Positions 1 through 9,553 of a stretch of DNA of 33,759 bases are shown here, in pieces. This DNA comes from Croceibacterium_B sp035470785. Its GTDB lineage: Bacteria; Pseudomonadota; Alphaproteobacteria; Sphingomonadales; Sphingomonadaceae. The number at the start of each line of letters is the position of its first letter. Position 1 is the first letter of the stretch. The notes under the pieces were generated by a model. That model saw only the letters and a list, made by a program, of their open reading frames with translations. It was not told the DNA's origin and did not search any database. Both the position numbers and the translations under genes were made by a program. The DNA lies in assembly GCA_035470785.1 (NCBI GenBank), contig DATIQN010000049.1, positions 1 through 33,759 of the forward strand. Reading direction: 5' to 3'.

Positions 1-1
1 T

Positions 2-454
<453 letters not shown>

Positions 455-491
455 CAATCTCCTGAAGAATTTCCTTGGATGGGACTTAGAG

Positions 492-520
492 AGCCCGGGC
501 TTCGCGCCCGGGCTTTTTTT
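492..520 (+). terminator. Intrinsic terminator of ctrA
   Basis: A perfect 9-bp GC-rich stem (AGCCCGGGC at 492-500 with GCCCGGGCT at 506-514) closes a 5-nt loop and runs straight into seven T (514-520). It lies 38 nt after the ctrA stop and 16 nt before trmB, so it should end the ctrA transcript. trmB would then need its own start signal or readthrough. Confidence 0.93.
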
Positions 521-535
521 GTCTAGGCGCGCCGC

Positions 536-1249
536 ATGACCGCGCACAAACCCGGCGATCCGACGACGCTCAACCGGCTCTACGGCCGCAGCCAGGGACG
601 CCCCTTGCGCAAGGTGCAGCAAGGGCTACTCGAAACGCTGCTGCCGCAGATCGCGGTGCCTGCGGAGGGGCCGATCAGCGGCGAACGATTGTTCGGCGAC
701 GCGCGCCCGCTGCACTTCGAGATCGGCTTCGGCGGCGGCGAACACCTCGCTGCGCGCGCCGACATGCTGCCCGACCACGGTTTCGTCGGCGCCGAGCCGT
801 TCCTCAACGGCGTTGCCCAAGCGCTTGTCCACCTGAGCGGCGACAACGGCGCGCACCCGCCCTTGCCAAACGTCCGCTTGCACCACGGCGACGCGCTGCA
901 GGTCCTCAGCCGCGTGCCCGACGGCGCGCTGTCGTTCCTCTACCTTCTGCACCCTGATCCCTGGCCCAAAGCGCGCCACGCCAAGCGGCGGATGATGAAC
1001 GATGGGCCGGTCGATCTCTTTGCCGCCAAGCTCAAGCCCGGCGGCGAATTCCGCCTCGGCACCGATCACCCGGTTTACCTGCGCCACGCCTTGATGGTAA
1101 TGCGCCGCCACACCGAACAGTTCGAATGGCTCGTCGAAGGACCGAAGACCTGGCAGCAACGCCCCGGCGGTTGGCCGGAGACCCGCTACGAGGCCAAGGC
1201 GCGCAAGCTGGGGCACGAAGTCTGGTACTTCCGCTACCGCCGCCGCTGA
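536..1249 (+). CDS. trmB: tRNA (guanine46-N7)-methyltransferase TrmB
   Basis: This 237-residue SAM-dependent methyltransferase makes m7G at position 46 in the variable loop of tRNAs. The SAM-binding strand and glycine loop are HFEIGFGGGEH (about residues 60-70). The family signature LHPDPWPKARHAKRR, with the Asp-Pro-Trp-Pro-Lys core, is at about 138-152, and LGTDHPVYL at about 177-185. Length is normal for the family with a modest N-terminal extension. The ATG at 536 has no clear Shine-Dalgarno and lies just after the ctrA terminator, so translation may start on a short leader. The next gene begins about 100 nt downstream on the same strand. Confidence 0.95.
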   Translation: MTAHKPGDPTTLNRLYGRSQGRPLRKVQQGLLETLLPQIAVPAEGPISGERLFGDARPLHFEIGFGGGEHLAARADMLPDHGFVGAEPFLNGVAQALVHLSGDNGAHPPLPNVRLHHGDALQVLSRVPDGALSFLYLLHPDPWPKARHAKRRMMNDGPVDLFAAKLKPGGEFRLGTDHPVYLRHALMVMRRHTEQFEWLVEGPKTWQQRPGGWPETRYEAKARKLGHEVWYFRYRRR

Positions 1250-1345
1250 GGGCTCGCGTTCAGCGCGGCGAAACCGATGCCGTGGCAACGCGTTGAGCTT
1301 GCAAACGGAACGATGGGAGAGCGCCGCGCACGCGGCGCCAAATTT

Positions 1346-2650
1346 ATGCGCCACACATTCAAGCTGATTCTCGCCGCCGCAGCCCTCTCGGCGTCAACCC
1401 CGCTGCTCGCGGCAGAGCCAAAGGGCGACGAGCCGGTCGCAGTGCCGCATAGCATCAAGCAAGGGATCGACTTCGTCTATGTCGACCCGGCGATGAGCGC
1501 CGTCGCCAAGCGGCACCAGAAACCGCGGAACTGGCTGTCGCGCATCCTTCAGGGCGATAAGCGGAGCGCGCCCAATTTGCTGTTCCAGCGGCTCTCGACG
1601 GGCCTCGACCAGTACCGCGCGACCTGGGGCAGCCTGCCGCAAGCGAAGATTCCGGCCGGGCCCGCACTCAAACCCGGGGCGACCGGCAAGCGTGTGGCCT
1701 TGTTGCGCACCCGTCTCGGCTTGCCTGCCGGCAACGGGTTCGACCAGCAGCTGGCCGGTCGCGTGAGCGAATACCAGCAGACCCACGGGCTCGATGCCGA
1801 CGGTGTCGCCGGAAAGGGTACGATCGCCTCATTAAATCTCGGCGCCGACTATTTCGAAAGACGTATCGCGATCAACATGGAGCGCGCCTGGCGCCTCCCG
1901 GCGACGCGCGCGTTCGAGCGCTACGTGGTCATCGATTCAAGCACGGCCCAGGCCTACCTTTTCGAAGGCGATAAGCTGGCCGACAGCATGCGCGTCGTCG
2001 TCGGATCGCCCAAAACCAAGACGCCGATGATGGCCGTGCTGATGCGCGACGCGAAGGTGCACCCCTACTGGAACGTGCCGCCCGACCTTATTCGCAGCCT
2101 GACGGCAAAGCGCATCGGTGAGCAAGGGCTCTCCTACCTCGACAGCTTCCACTACGAAGTGCTGGCCAACTGGTCGCCCGATGCCCCGATCATTGACCCC
2201 GCGACCGTCAATTGGAGGCAGATCGCCAGCGGCAAGGTCGAGCCGAGCGTTCGCGTTCGCCAGCTTCCGGGACCGTGGAATTCGATGGGCGACATGAAAT
2301 TCGAGATGCCCAACGACTTCGGCATTTACCTTCACGATTCTCCGCACAAGGAGCTGTTTGCGCAGGATGAGCGGCACCTCAGCAACGGTTGCGTGCGCCT
2401 GGCCGATTATCGCCGCTTCGCCGACTGGGTCTTCGGCCGCATGCCGCACGCGACTTCGGCCCGAGAGCAGGAATTTGCGCTGCCGCAACCGGTGCCGGTC
2501 TACATGACCTATCTCACGGTCGACGCGCTCGACAACGGGGTGGTCACCTTCCGGCCCGACGTCTACGGTTTCGATGCCCAGGCGATGCCGCAGATGTTCG
2601 GCGGATCGGGCACGATCGCGGCCAGTGCCGAGGCGCGGGCCGGGGCTTGA
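1346..2650 (+). CDS. Secreted L,D-transpeptidase (YcbB/LdtD-like)
   Basis: A 434-residue exported enzyme predicted to make 3-3 peptidoglycan cross-links or attach proteins to the wall. The chosen ATG gives a signal peptide (Arg-His, then a hydrophobic stretch, then an Ala-Ala cut site near residue 22); an in-frame ATG at 1277 would bury it. A peptidoglycan-binding module (LKPGATGKRVALLRTRLGL, about residues 108-126) precedes the YkuD catalytic domain. The active-site block is HDSPHKELF (His about 330) followed by RHLSNGCVRLADY with the catalytic Cys at about 349. This order and the spacer between the motifs fit the large YcbB type. It stands 17 nt before the SDR gene and is probably co-transcribed with it, with no obvious functional link. 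Substrate preference cannot be read from sequence. Confidence 0.9.
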   Translation: MRHTFKLILAAAALSASTPLLAAEPKGDEPVAVPHSIKQGIDFVYVDPAMSAVAKRHQKPRNWLSRILQGDKRSAPNLLFQRLSTGLDQYRATWGSLPQAKIPAGPALKPGATGKRVALLRTRLGLPAGNGFDQQLAGRVSEYQQTHGLDADGVAGKGTIASLNLGADYFERRIAINMERAWRLPATRAFERYVVIDSSTAQAYLFEGDKLADSMRVVVGSPKTKTPMMAVLMRDAKVHPYWNVPPDLIRSLTAKRIGEQGLSYLDSFHYEVLANWSPDAPIIDPATVNWRQIASGKVEPSVRVRQLPGPWNSMGDMKFEMPNDFGIYLHDSPHKELFAQDERHLSNGCVRLADYRRFADWVFGRMPHATSAREQEFALPQPVPVYMTYLTVDALDNGVVTFRPDVYGFDAQAMPQMFGGSGTIAASAEARAGA

Positions 2651-2667
2651 CGCAGGAGGATTCTAAG

Positions 2668-3348
2668 ATGGCCGAACGGCGTGCGCTGATCATCGGGGCT
2701 TCGCGGGGAATCGGTCTCGGCCTTGCCGAAGAGCTGGCGGCGCGCGGCTGGCACGTCTTCGCCAGCCAGCGCAGCGCGAGCGAAGGACTGGCCCAGGCGG
2801 CCGATGACGCCTCGATCGAAGTGGTCACCGCCGATGTGACCGACGCTGCCAGCATCGATATGCTGGCCCGGCAGATCAAGCCCGGTTCGCTCGACGTCGT
2901 GCTGGTCAATGCCGGAATCATGGGCAACGAAAACCAGTCGATCGAAACCGCCAGTGCCGACGATGTGGCGCACATCATGATGACCAACACCGTCGGGCCG
3001 GCGCGCACGGGCAAGCAACTCCTGCCCTTGCTGCGCGATGGCGGCACGCTGGCGTTCACCACCTCGCGCCTGGGCTCGATCGCCGAATCCTTCGGCGGCT
3101 ACGATCTCTACCGGATGAGCAAGGCCGGGCAGAACATCCTCGCAAAGGGAATCTTCGAGCAGGACGCCAAGCCGCGCGGCATCGCCGTGCTCTCGCTTCA
3201 TCCGGGCTGGGTGAAGACCGATCTTGGCGGCGCCGCCGCGCCGCTGACGGTCGCGGAGAGCGTTCGCGGCCTCGCCGACGTGCTGGAGGCCGAGCAGACG
3301 CCAGGTCACCGCTTCGTCGCCTACGACGGCGGCGCGATTCCCTGGTAG
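2668..3348 (+). CDS. Short-chain dehydrogenase/reductase (SDR)
   Basis: A classical 226-residue SDR oxidoreductase using NAD(P)H in a Rossmann fold. The nucleotide-binding GASRGIG (residues 10-16), the VNAG strand and the catalytic Tyr148-x3-Lys152 pair (YRMSK) are all present, and HPGWVKTDLGG is the usual post-catalytic segment. The start is set by a good Shine-Dalgarno (GGAGGA) eight bases before ATG. Short SDRs of this layout often act on small carbonyl compounds, but the substrate is not evident. It follows the L,D-transpeptidase gene closely and converges with maeB, leaving 7 nt between their stop codons with no intrinsic terminator. Confidence 0.88.
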   Translation: MAERRALIIGASRGIGLGLAEELAARGWHVFASQRSASEGLAQAADDASIEVVTADVTDAASIDMLARQIKPGSLDVVLVNAGIMGNENQSIETASADDVAHIMMTNTVGPARTGKQLLPLLRDGGTLAFTTSRLGSIAESFGGYDLYRMSKAGQNILAKGIFEQDAKPRGIAVLSLHPGWVKTDLGGAAAPLTVAESVRGLADVLEAEQTPGHRFVAYDGGAIPW

Positions 3349-3355
3349 GCGAGCT

Positions 3356-5617
3356 TCAGCTAACCACCCCCGCACTGGCCAGCACCGCCAGCGTCAGCAG
3401 GTCGGGCGCCGAGGCGGTCATCGGGGCGATCTGGACCGGCTTTTCCATCCCGATCAGCATCGGCCCGATCACCGCATTTCCAGCCAACTCGCGCAGCAGC
3501 TTGGCCGAGAGGTTCGCGGATTGCAGCCCCGGCATGACCAGCACGTTGGCCGGTGCTGACAGGCGACTGAAGGGGTAAAGCTTCATCACTTGCGGGCTCA
3601 GCGCGGCGTCAGGCGCCATCTCGCCTTCGTACTCGAAGCCGGGGTCCTCCTGATCGAGGATCTGAACCGCGGCGCGGATATTCTCGAGCCACTTGCCCGG
3701 CGGGTTGCCGAAGGTCGAATAGCTGAGGAAAGCGACGCGCGGCTCATGCCCCAGCCGGCGGGCGACCTTCGCCGTCTCGCGGGCGATGTGCGCCAGGCCA
3801 TCGGCGCTCGGCCGCTCGTTGATCGTCGTGTCGGCGAGGAAAACGGTGTAGTTCTTGCCGATCATCAGGTGGATGCCGAACGGCAGCGAATTGGGCTTGG
3901 GATCGAGCACCAGGCTGACCTCGCGCATCGTCTGCGCGAACGGCCGCGTGAGGCCCGAAATCATCGCATCGCCGTGGTCGAGCGCGACTAGCAGCGAGGC
4001 AAACACGTTGCGGTCCTGGTTGACCATCCGGCGTACGTCGCGCTCGGTATAGCCCCGCCGCTGCAGGCGCTCGTAGAGGTAGGCGACCATGGCCGGGACG
4101 TAGGTGCTGTCGGCCGAGTTCTGGATCTCGAAGCTGTCGGGATCGGTCACGCCGAGCTCGCGCAGCTTGTCCTTCACGGCCTTGGTGCGGCCGACCAGCA
4201 CCGGCGTGCCGTAGCCGAAGTCACGCAGCTGGATCGCCGCGCGCAGGGCGATGTCTTCCTCTGCCTCGGCGAAGACGACACGCTTGGGAGCGCGCTTGGC
4301 TTCCTCGTAGACGTGGGTGAGCACCGATGTGGTCGGGTTGAGCCGCGCGCGCAGGGACACGCGGTAGGCGTCGAAATCCTCGATCGGCTTTTGCGCAACG
4401 CCCGAATCCATCGCCGCCTTGGCGACGGCGGAGGAAACAGTTTCCATCAGCCGCGGGTCGAACGGGGCGGGAATGATGTAGTCGCGCCCGAACTGGCGAT
4501 CGACGCCATAGGCAGCGGCGACCTCGTCCGGTACCCGCTCGCGCGCCAGTGCGGCGATGGCGTGCGCCGCGGCGACCTTCATCTCCTCGTTGATCGCGGT
4601 CGCGCGAACGTCGAGCGCGCCGCGGAAAATGAACGGGAAGCCAAGCACGTTGTTGACCTGGTTCGGATAGTCCGAGCGGCCGGTGGCGATGATCGCGTCC
4701 GGGCGCACCGCCCTGGCGTCGTCGGGGGTAATCTCAGGATCGGGATTGGCCATCGCGAAAATGATCGGCTGCTTGGCCATTTTCTCGACCCATTCGGGCT
4801 TGAGCGCGCCCGCCGCCGACAGGCCGAGGAACACGTCCGCCCCGTTCAGCGCCTCTTCCAAAGTGCGCCGGTCGGTGTCGATGGCATGCGCGCTCTTCCA
4901 CTGGTCCACGCTCTCACGGCCGCGGTAGATCACCCCCTTGCGGTCGCACATGATCACGTTGTCATTGGGCACGCCGAGCGCCTTGATCAGCGCGGTACAG
5001 GCGATCGCCGCGGCGCCGGCGCCGTTGACGACGACCTTGACGTCCTTGAGGTCGCGCTTGGTCAGGTAGCAGGCGTTGATCAACCCAGCGGCGGTGATGA
5101 TCGCGGTGCCGTGCTGATCGTCGTGCATGACCGGGATCTTCATGCGCTCGCGCAGGGCTTGCTCGATCACGAAGCACTCGGGCGCAGCGATGTCTTCCAG
5201 GTTGATGCCGCCGAAGCTCGGCTCCATCAGCGCGACGGCGTTGATGAACGCCTCGGGGTCTTCGGTGGCGAGCTCGATGTCGATCGAATCGACGTCGGCG
5301 AAGCGCTTGAACAGCACCGCCTTGCCTTCCATCACCGGCTTGGCAGCGAGCGCGCCCAAGTTCCCCATGCCGAGGATGGCGGTGCCGTTCGTGATGACCG
5401 CGACGAGGTTGCCCTTGGCGGTATATTCCCAGGCGGCGAGCGGGTCCTTGGCGATCGCCTCGACCGGAGCGGCGACGCCTGGCGAATAGGCCAGGCTGAG
5501 GTCGCGCTGGGTGGCGACGGGCTTCGACGGGATGATCTCTATTTTACCGGGGCGCCCGGTCTCGTGGTAGAACAGCGCCTCACGGGTGGTGAAGCTGGAA
5601 TTGGTCTCGTCGGCCAA
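3356..5617 (-). CDS. maeB: NADP-dependent malic enzyme, MaeB type
   Basis: A 753-residue two-domain enzyme that decarboxylates malate to pyruvate, linking the TCA cycle to acetyl-CoA and NADPH supply. The N-terminal malic-enzyme part holds SLAYSPGVAAPV, the HDDQHGTAI metal/substrate motif and the dinucleotide-binding NGAGAAAIA. From about residue 440 a phosphotransacetylase-like domain follows (RVVFAEAEEDIALRAA), which in MaeB enzymes is thought to be regulatory and to bind acetyl-CoA. The start is TTG, with GAGGAG seven bases upstream and the expected ADETNSSF N-terminus. An out-of-frame ATG four bases before it opens a 13-codon frame. It is divergent from mutS. Length and domain order are standard. 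Confidence 0.95.
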   Translation of the reverse strand: MADETNSSFTTREALFYHETGRPGKIEIIPSKPVATQRDLSLAYSPGVAAPVEAIAKDPLAAWEYTAKGNLVAVITNGTAILGMGNLGALAAKPVMEGKAVLFKRFADVDSIDIELATEDPEAFINAVALMEPSFGGINLEDIAAPECFVIEQALRERMKIPVMHDDQHGTAIITAAGLINACYLTKRDLKDVKVVVNGAGAAAIACTALIKALGVPNDNVIMCDRKGVIYRGRESVDQWKSAHAIDTDRRTLEEALNGADVFLGLSAAGALKPEWVEKMAKQPIIFAMANPDPEITPDDARAVRPDAIIATGRSDYPNQVNNVLGFPFIFRGALDVRATAINEEMKVAAAHAIAALARERVPDEVAAAYGVDRQFGRDYIIPAPFDPRLMETVSSAVAKAAMDSGVAQKPIEDFDAYRVSLRARLNPTTSVLTHVYEEAKRAPKRVVFAEAEEDIALRAAIQLRDFGYGTPVLVGRTKAVKDKLRELGVTDPDSFEIQNSADSTYVPAMVAYLYERLQRRGYTERDVRRMVNQDRNVFASLLVALDHGDAMISGLTRPFAQTMREVSLVLDPKPNSLPFGIHLMIGKNYTVFLADTTINERPSADGLAHIARETAKVARRLGHEPRVAFLSYSTFGNPPGKWLENIRAAVQILDQEDPGFEYEGEMAPDAALSPQVMKLYPFSRLSAPANVLVMPGLQSANLSAKLLRELAGNAVIGPMLIGMEKPVQIAPMTASAPDLLTLAVLASAGVVS

Positions 5618-5724
5618 GCATCGTCTCCTCGGGCGCAGCCCTAACGCGCCGCGCGGCGAAGGCATAGGGGAAAGCTTTCGCCCGGGTGTTCCCGAATCGG
5701 AAGAGGCACGGCTACGCCGTTGGC

Positions 5725-8325
5725 ATGGCCGGCACCGCCACCCCGATGATGGCGCAATACCTCGCGCTCAAGCGCGAGGCCGGCGATTGCCTGCTGTTCT
5801 ACCGCATGGGCGACTTCTTCGAGCTGTTCTTCGACGACGCCAAGACCGCCAGCGGCGTGCTCGACATCGCGCTCACGAGCCGCGGCGAGCACGACGGCAA
5901 GCCGATCCCGATGTGCGGGGTGCCAGTGCACGCGGCCGAAGGCTACCTCGCGCGTCTGATCAAGGCCGGCTGCCGGGTGGCGATCGCCGAGCAGACCGAG
6001 AGTCCCGAAGAAGCGAGGAAGCGCGGCGGATCGAAGACGTTGGTGGCGCGCGACATCGTCCGCTTCGTCACCGCCGGCACGCTGACCGAGGAAGCGCTGC
6101 TCGAGCCGCGACGGGCGAACGTGCTCGCAGCGGTATGCGAAGTGCGCGGGGTGTGCGGTCTCGCCGCGTGCGACATCTCGACCGGGCAGATGGAGCTTGA
6201 GGAATGCGCGCCCGACGCGCTTCCCGCCGCGATGGCGCGGATCGGCGCCAGCGAGCTGGTCGCGCCCGAGGGGTGGGACGGCATGCCCGCTGAGGCGATT
6301 CCGCGTCCGCGCGACGATTTCGCCAGCGACGAAGGCGAAGCGCGGCTGAAGGCGGTCCACGGCGTCGCCACGCTCGACGGGTTCGGCCAGTTCGGCCGGG
6401 CGATGCTGGCGGCGGCGGGGGGCCTGATCGCCTATCTCGACCACGCCGGGCGCGGGAAGCTGCCGCTGCTGTTGCCGCCGGTGGCGCAGGACGGAGCGGC
6501 GCGGCTGGCGATGGACGCGGCGACGCGCGCGAGCCTCGAAGTGCTCGAAGCGCAAGGCGGCGGGCGCGCGGGGAGCCTGCTCGCGGCGGTCGACCGCTGC
6601 GTCACTGGCGCGGGCGCGCGGCAACTGGCCGAGGACCTGTCAGCGCCGCTGACCGACAAGGCGGCGATCGTCGAGCGGCTGGCGCTGGTCCAGTGGTTTC
6701 ACGCCGATCCTCTGGTGCGCGCCGATATTAGCGACGTGCTGCGTCACTCGCCCGACATCGGCCGCGCGCTGGGCCGGGTGGTGGCGGGGCGCGGAAGCCC
6801 GCGCGACCTGGGCCAGCTGCGCGATGGCTTGTCCGAAGCGCGGCGCATCCGGGATCACTTGCAGGGCAAGCCTGAACGGCCGACGCTGCTGGACCGTATG
6901 TTGCCGAGCCTCGGCGGGCACGGCGCCTTGACCGACCTGCTGTCGCGCGCGCTGGTGCAAACGCCGCCGACCGAGCGCGGCCAGGGCGGCTTCATCGCCG
7001 AGGGCTACGACGCCGCGCTCGACGAATCACGCCTGGTCGCGTCGAACTCCCGCCGCGCCATCGCCGCGCTCGAGGCGAAGTACCGCGATGAGACGGGCGT
7101 GGCCGCGCTCAAGATCAGGCATAACGGCGTGCTCGGCTATTTCATCGAGGTGCCCGCGCGCCACGCCGATGCGCTGATGGCAGCCGACAGCGGGTTCACC
7201 CACCGCCAGACGATGGCTGGCGCGGTGCGCTTCAATTCGTTGTCGCTGCACGAGGAAGCCAGCCGCATTGCCGAAGTGGGCGGGCACGCGCTGGCGGCCG
7301 AGGATGCGCATTTCGAGGAACTGGTCGGCGAGGTCGGGGCCGCGCGCCAGACGATTGCCGTGACCGCCGCCGCGCTTGCGCGGATCGATGTTGCCGCAGG
7401 GCAGGCAGAGCGCGCTGCCGAGGGCGGCTGGTGCCGCCCGGAGATCGTCGAGGAGCCGTGCCTGTCGATAGAGGGCGGCCGGCACCCGGTCGTCGAGGCG
7501 GCGCTGGCGCAGGGGAGCGAGCGCTTCGTCGCCAACGACTGCACGCTCGCGGCGGACGACCGGTTATGGCTGATCGGCGGGCCCAACATGGGCGGCAAGT
7601 CAACGTTCCTGCGGCAGAACGCGCTGATCGTGCTGCTGGCGCAGGCCGGCGGCTACGTGCCGGCGGCGCGGGCCAAGGTCGGGCTGGTCGACCGGCTGTT
7701 CAGCCGGGTCGGGGCGAGCGACAACCTCGCGCGCGGGCGCTCGACCTTCATGGTCGAGATGGTCGAGACCGCGGCAATCCTCGCGCAGGCGACCGAGCGC
7801 AGCTTCGTCATTCTCGACGAAGTCGGGCGCGGCACCTCGACCTACGACGGGCTGGCGCTTGCCTGGGCGGTGGTCGAGGCGGTGCACGATGCCAACCGCT
7901 GCCGCTGCCTGTTCGCGACGCATTACCACGAGCTGTCGCGCCTCGCCGAAACCTGCGACGCACTCTCGCTCCATCACGTCCGCGCGCGCGAGTGGAAGGG
8001 CGACCTGGTGCTGCTGCACGAGCTCGCCGAAGGCCCAGCGGACCGCAGCTACGGCCTTGCCGTGGCCAAACTGGCGGGTGTGCCGAAGTCTGTCGTCGCT
8101 CGCGCCAAGTCGGTGCTCGATCGGCTCGAGAAGGGCCGCGCGGCGACCGGCGGCCTCGCGGCAGGCCTAGGCGACCTGCCGCTGTTCGCCGCCGCCGCCG
8201 AACTTGAGGAAGAGCAATGCGATGAGCTGCGCGAGCGGCTGCAAGCGCTCGACGTCGACGCGCTCACACCGAAGGACGCGCTCGACCTGCTCTACCAGCT
8301 GAAACGCGAGGCGAGCGAACGCTAG
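5725..8325 (+). CDS. mutS: DNA mismatch repair ATPase MutS
   Basis: MutS recognises mismatched bases and starts methyl-directed or nick-directed repair. The 866-residue product has the mismatch-reading Phe31-x-Glu33 in RMGDFFELF. It also has the family N-terminus TPMMAQYLALK, a lever/clamp region, the Walker A loop GGPNMGGKST (about 618-627) and the Walker B/signature VILDEVGRGTSTYDG (about 695). I chose the ATG at 5725 because it places TPMMAQYL at the usual distance; a GTG at 5686 is in frame and would add 13 residues. The gene is divergent from maeB across about 107 bp. It ends in a CTAG that also holds the stop of the converging gene. Confidence 0.96.
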   Translation: MAGTATPMMAQYLALKREAGDCLLFYRMGDFFELFFDDAKTASGVLDIALTSRGEHDGKPIPMCGVPVHAAEGYLARLIKAGCRVAIAEQTESPEEARKRGGSKTLVARDIVRFVTAGTLTEEALLEPRRANVLAAVCEVRGVCGLAACDISTGQMELEECAPDALPAAMARIGASELVAPEGWDGMPAEAIPRPRDDFASDEGEARLKAVHGVATLDGFGQFGRAMLAAAGGLIAYLDHAGRGKLPLLLPPVAQDGAARLAMDAATRASLEVLEAQGGGRAGSLLAAVDRCVTGAGARQLAEDLSAPLTDKAAIVERLALVQWFHADPLVRADISDVLRHSPDIGRALGRVVAGRGSPRDLGQLRDGLSEARRIRDHLQGKPERPTLLDRMLPSLGGHGALTDLLSRALVQTPPTERGQGGFIAEGYDAALDESRLVASNSRRAIAALEAKYRDETGVAALKIRHNGVLGYFIEVPARHADALMAADSGFTHRQTMAGAVRFNSLSLHEEASRIAEVGGHALAAEDAHFEELVGEVGAARQTIAVTAAALARIDVAAGQAERAAEGGWCRPEIVEEPCLSIEGGRHPVVEAALAQGSERFVANDCTLAADDRLWLIGGPNMGGKSTFLRQNALIVLLAQAGGYVPAARAKVGLVDRLFSRVGASDNLARGRSTFMVEMVETAAILAQATERSFVILDEVGRGTSTYDGLALAWAVVEAVHDANRCRCLFATHYHELSRLAETCDALSLHHVRAREWKGDLVLLHELAEGPADRSYGLAVAKLAGVPKSVVARAKSVLDRLEKGRAATGGLAAGLGDLPLFAAAAELEEEQCDELRERLQALDVDALTPKDALDLLYQLKREASER

Positions 8326-8639
8326 CTGCCATCGCTCGGCAAGTCGTCGACGCGGTTCTCCTCGCCGTACTTGTCCTCGTTGTCGTCGAGGTTTTCCTCG
8401 CCGGCAAACGCACCCATGTCGATGCGGCCCGATTGCTCCATGTCGCGCATGTGATCGATCAGGTCCTGCGTCGAATCGTCGTCGATCCCCCCGTTCACCT
8501 TGATGCTGTCGAGCGGGCTTGATTCGCCGTCCTTGTTGCGCGCTTCGCCGGCGACGGACTGGGCCTGGCTTCCCTCGTCCTCCTGCTCGTCGTTGAACGT
8601 TTCGGGCGCTTCGTCGGACGGTGGCTTGCGATCGGTCAT
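8322..8639 (-). CDS. Small acidic protein of unknown function
   Basis: A 105-residue, strongly acidic, low-complexity protein rich in Asp, Glu, Ser, Asn and Gln, with no Cys, no signal peptide and no membrane segment. I recognise no domain. It looks intrinsically disordered apart from a possible short helix (DLIDHMRDMEQSG). The start is supported by AAGGAG nine bases before ATG. It is the last gene of the minus-strand gluQ operon, about 100 nt after the adenosyltransferase. Its stop shares the CTAG tetramer with the mutS stop. Acidic orphan proteins like this occur in sphingomonads, but no role is assigned here. Confidence 0.72.
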   Translation of the reverse strand: MTDRKPPSDEAPETFNDEQEDEGSQAQSVAGEARNKDGESSPLDSIKVNGGIDDDSTQDLIDHMRDMEQSGRIDMGAFAGEENLDDNEDKYGEENRVDDLPSDGS

Positions 8640-8741
8640 GCAGAAATTCTCCTTTGGCACAGCAACCCGCGGCGAGCGCGCCGCGTTCCCGCGCATGTCT
8701 GCGCGGCGACAACAATCGGCGATATTCGTAGATTCCCGTGT

Positions 8742-9308
8742 TCAGCGGTTGGCGCCGGGGTGCCACAGGACATCGCCTTTGCCCGCGGCGTTTACGGCGC
8801 GCGCGAGCACGAAAAGGTAGTCGGAGAGACGATTGACGAAGGCGAGAGCGTCCGGATTGACTGGCGCTTCGGCCGCAAGCGCCGTCATCGCCCGCTCGGC
8901 GCGGCGTACCGATGCACGGGCGATGTGGACCCGCGCCGCCGCTTCGCTGCCACCGGGAAGAATGAAACTGCGCAGCGGTTCGAGATCCTCGTTCAGTGCA
9001 TCGATCCGCCGTTCGAGCCATTCGGCCTGTGCGGGGACTATCCGCAGCACCATCTCCGACGGCGCGAAGTCCTCGCCGGGCGTGGCCAGGTCGGCCCCGA
9101 GGTCGAACAGGTCGTTCTGCAGACGCCGCACGTCCGCTGCCGCCTCGCCCTCGAGCGCCACCAGCGCGAGCCCGAGCGCCGAGTTGGCCTCGTCGACCGC
9201 GCCGATCGCTTCCATTCGCGACTCGTGCTTGGCCACGCGACTGCCGTCGACGAGACCCGTGGTACCGTCGTCGCCGGTGCGGGTATAGATCTTGGTGAGG
9301 CGGACCAT
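8742..9308 (-). CDS. PduO-type cob(I)alamin adenosyltransferase
   Basis: A 188-residue enzyme that transfers the adenosyl group of ATP to cob(I)alamin, making coenzyme B12. The PduO-type N-terminal ATP loop reads TKIYTRTGDDGTTGL. The core helix EAIGAVDEANSALG, the SFILPGGS strand and the RRAERAMTAL helix carrying conserved Arg and Glu are all present. Length is normal. It lies 17 nt after the HIG1 membrane protein gene on the same strand, so it is co-transcribed with gluQ. No other cobalamin gene is in view, so this may serve salvage of imported corrinoids or supply an adenosyl-B12 enzyme encoded elsewhere. Confidence 0.93.
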   Translation of the reverse strand: MVRLTKIYTRTGDDGTTGLVDGSRVAKHESRMEAIGAVDEANSALGLALVALEGEAAADVRRLQNDLFDLGADLATPGEDFAPSEMVLRIVPAQAEWLERRIDALNEDLEPLRSFILPGGSEAAARVHIARASVRRAERAMTALAAEAPVNPDALAFVNRLSDYLFVLARAVNAAGKGDVLWHPGANR

Positions 9309-9325
9309 GCCCCTGGCGGGTCCGC

Positions 9326-9553
9326 CTAGTGATTCATCATCAACAGGATCGCGACGATCACTATCGCCAGCGCCTGGAACTTGATCCGGTTCATCATCAT
9401 CCGGTTCTGAAGCAGCTGCATGTCCTTCTGCCGCTCACCGCCCGCGTCAATGTCGGCGCGGTGCGATTGCAGGAAAGCGACGATGCCGCGGACGAGCGAA
9501 ACGACGACGAAGATCATCGCCACGACGAGGAGGATGACGAGCGCGGTGTTCAT
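9326..9553 (-). CDS. HIG1-domain twin-transmembrane protein
   Basis: A 75-residue inner-membrane protein with two hydrophobic helices, at residues 4-27 (LVILLVVAMIFVVVSLVRGI) and about 59-73. They are joined by a charged loop containing the QNRMMMNRIKFQ segment typical of HIG_1_N (hypoxia-induced) proteins. Mitochondrial relatives (Rcf1/HIGD) act with cytochrome oxidase and respiratory supercomplexes; a similar role here is inference. The ATG overlaps the gluQ stop in ATGA, which implies translational coupling. The adenosyltransferase follows 17 nt later. Confidence 0.85.
   Translation of the reverse strand: MNTALVILLVVAMIFVVVSLVRGIVAFLQSHRADIDAGGERQKDMQLLQNRMMMNRIKFQALAIVIVAILLMMNH

Noticed and set aside
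4313..5644. Long plus-strand open frame (443 codons) opposite maeB
   Set aside because: It is exactly antisense to a well-conserved gene, has Arg/Val/Gly-rich composition from GC bias, and no recognisable motif.
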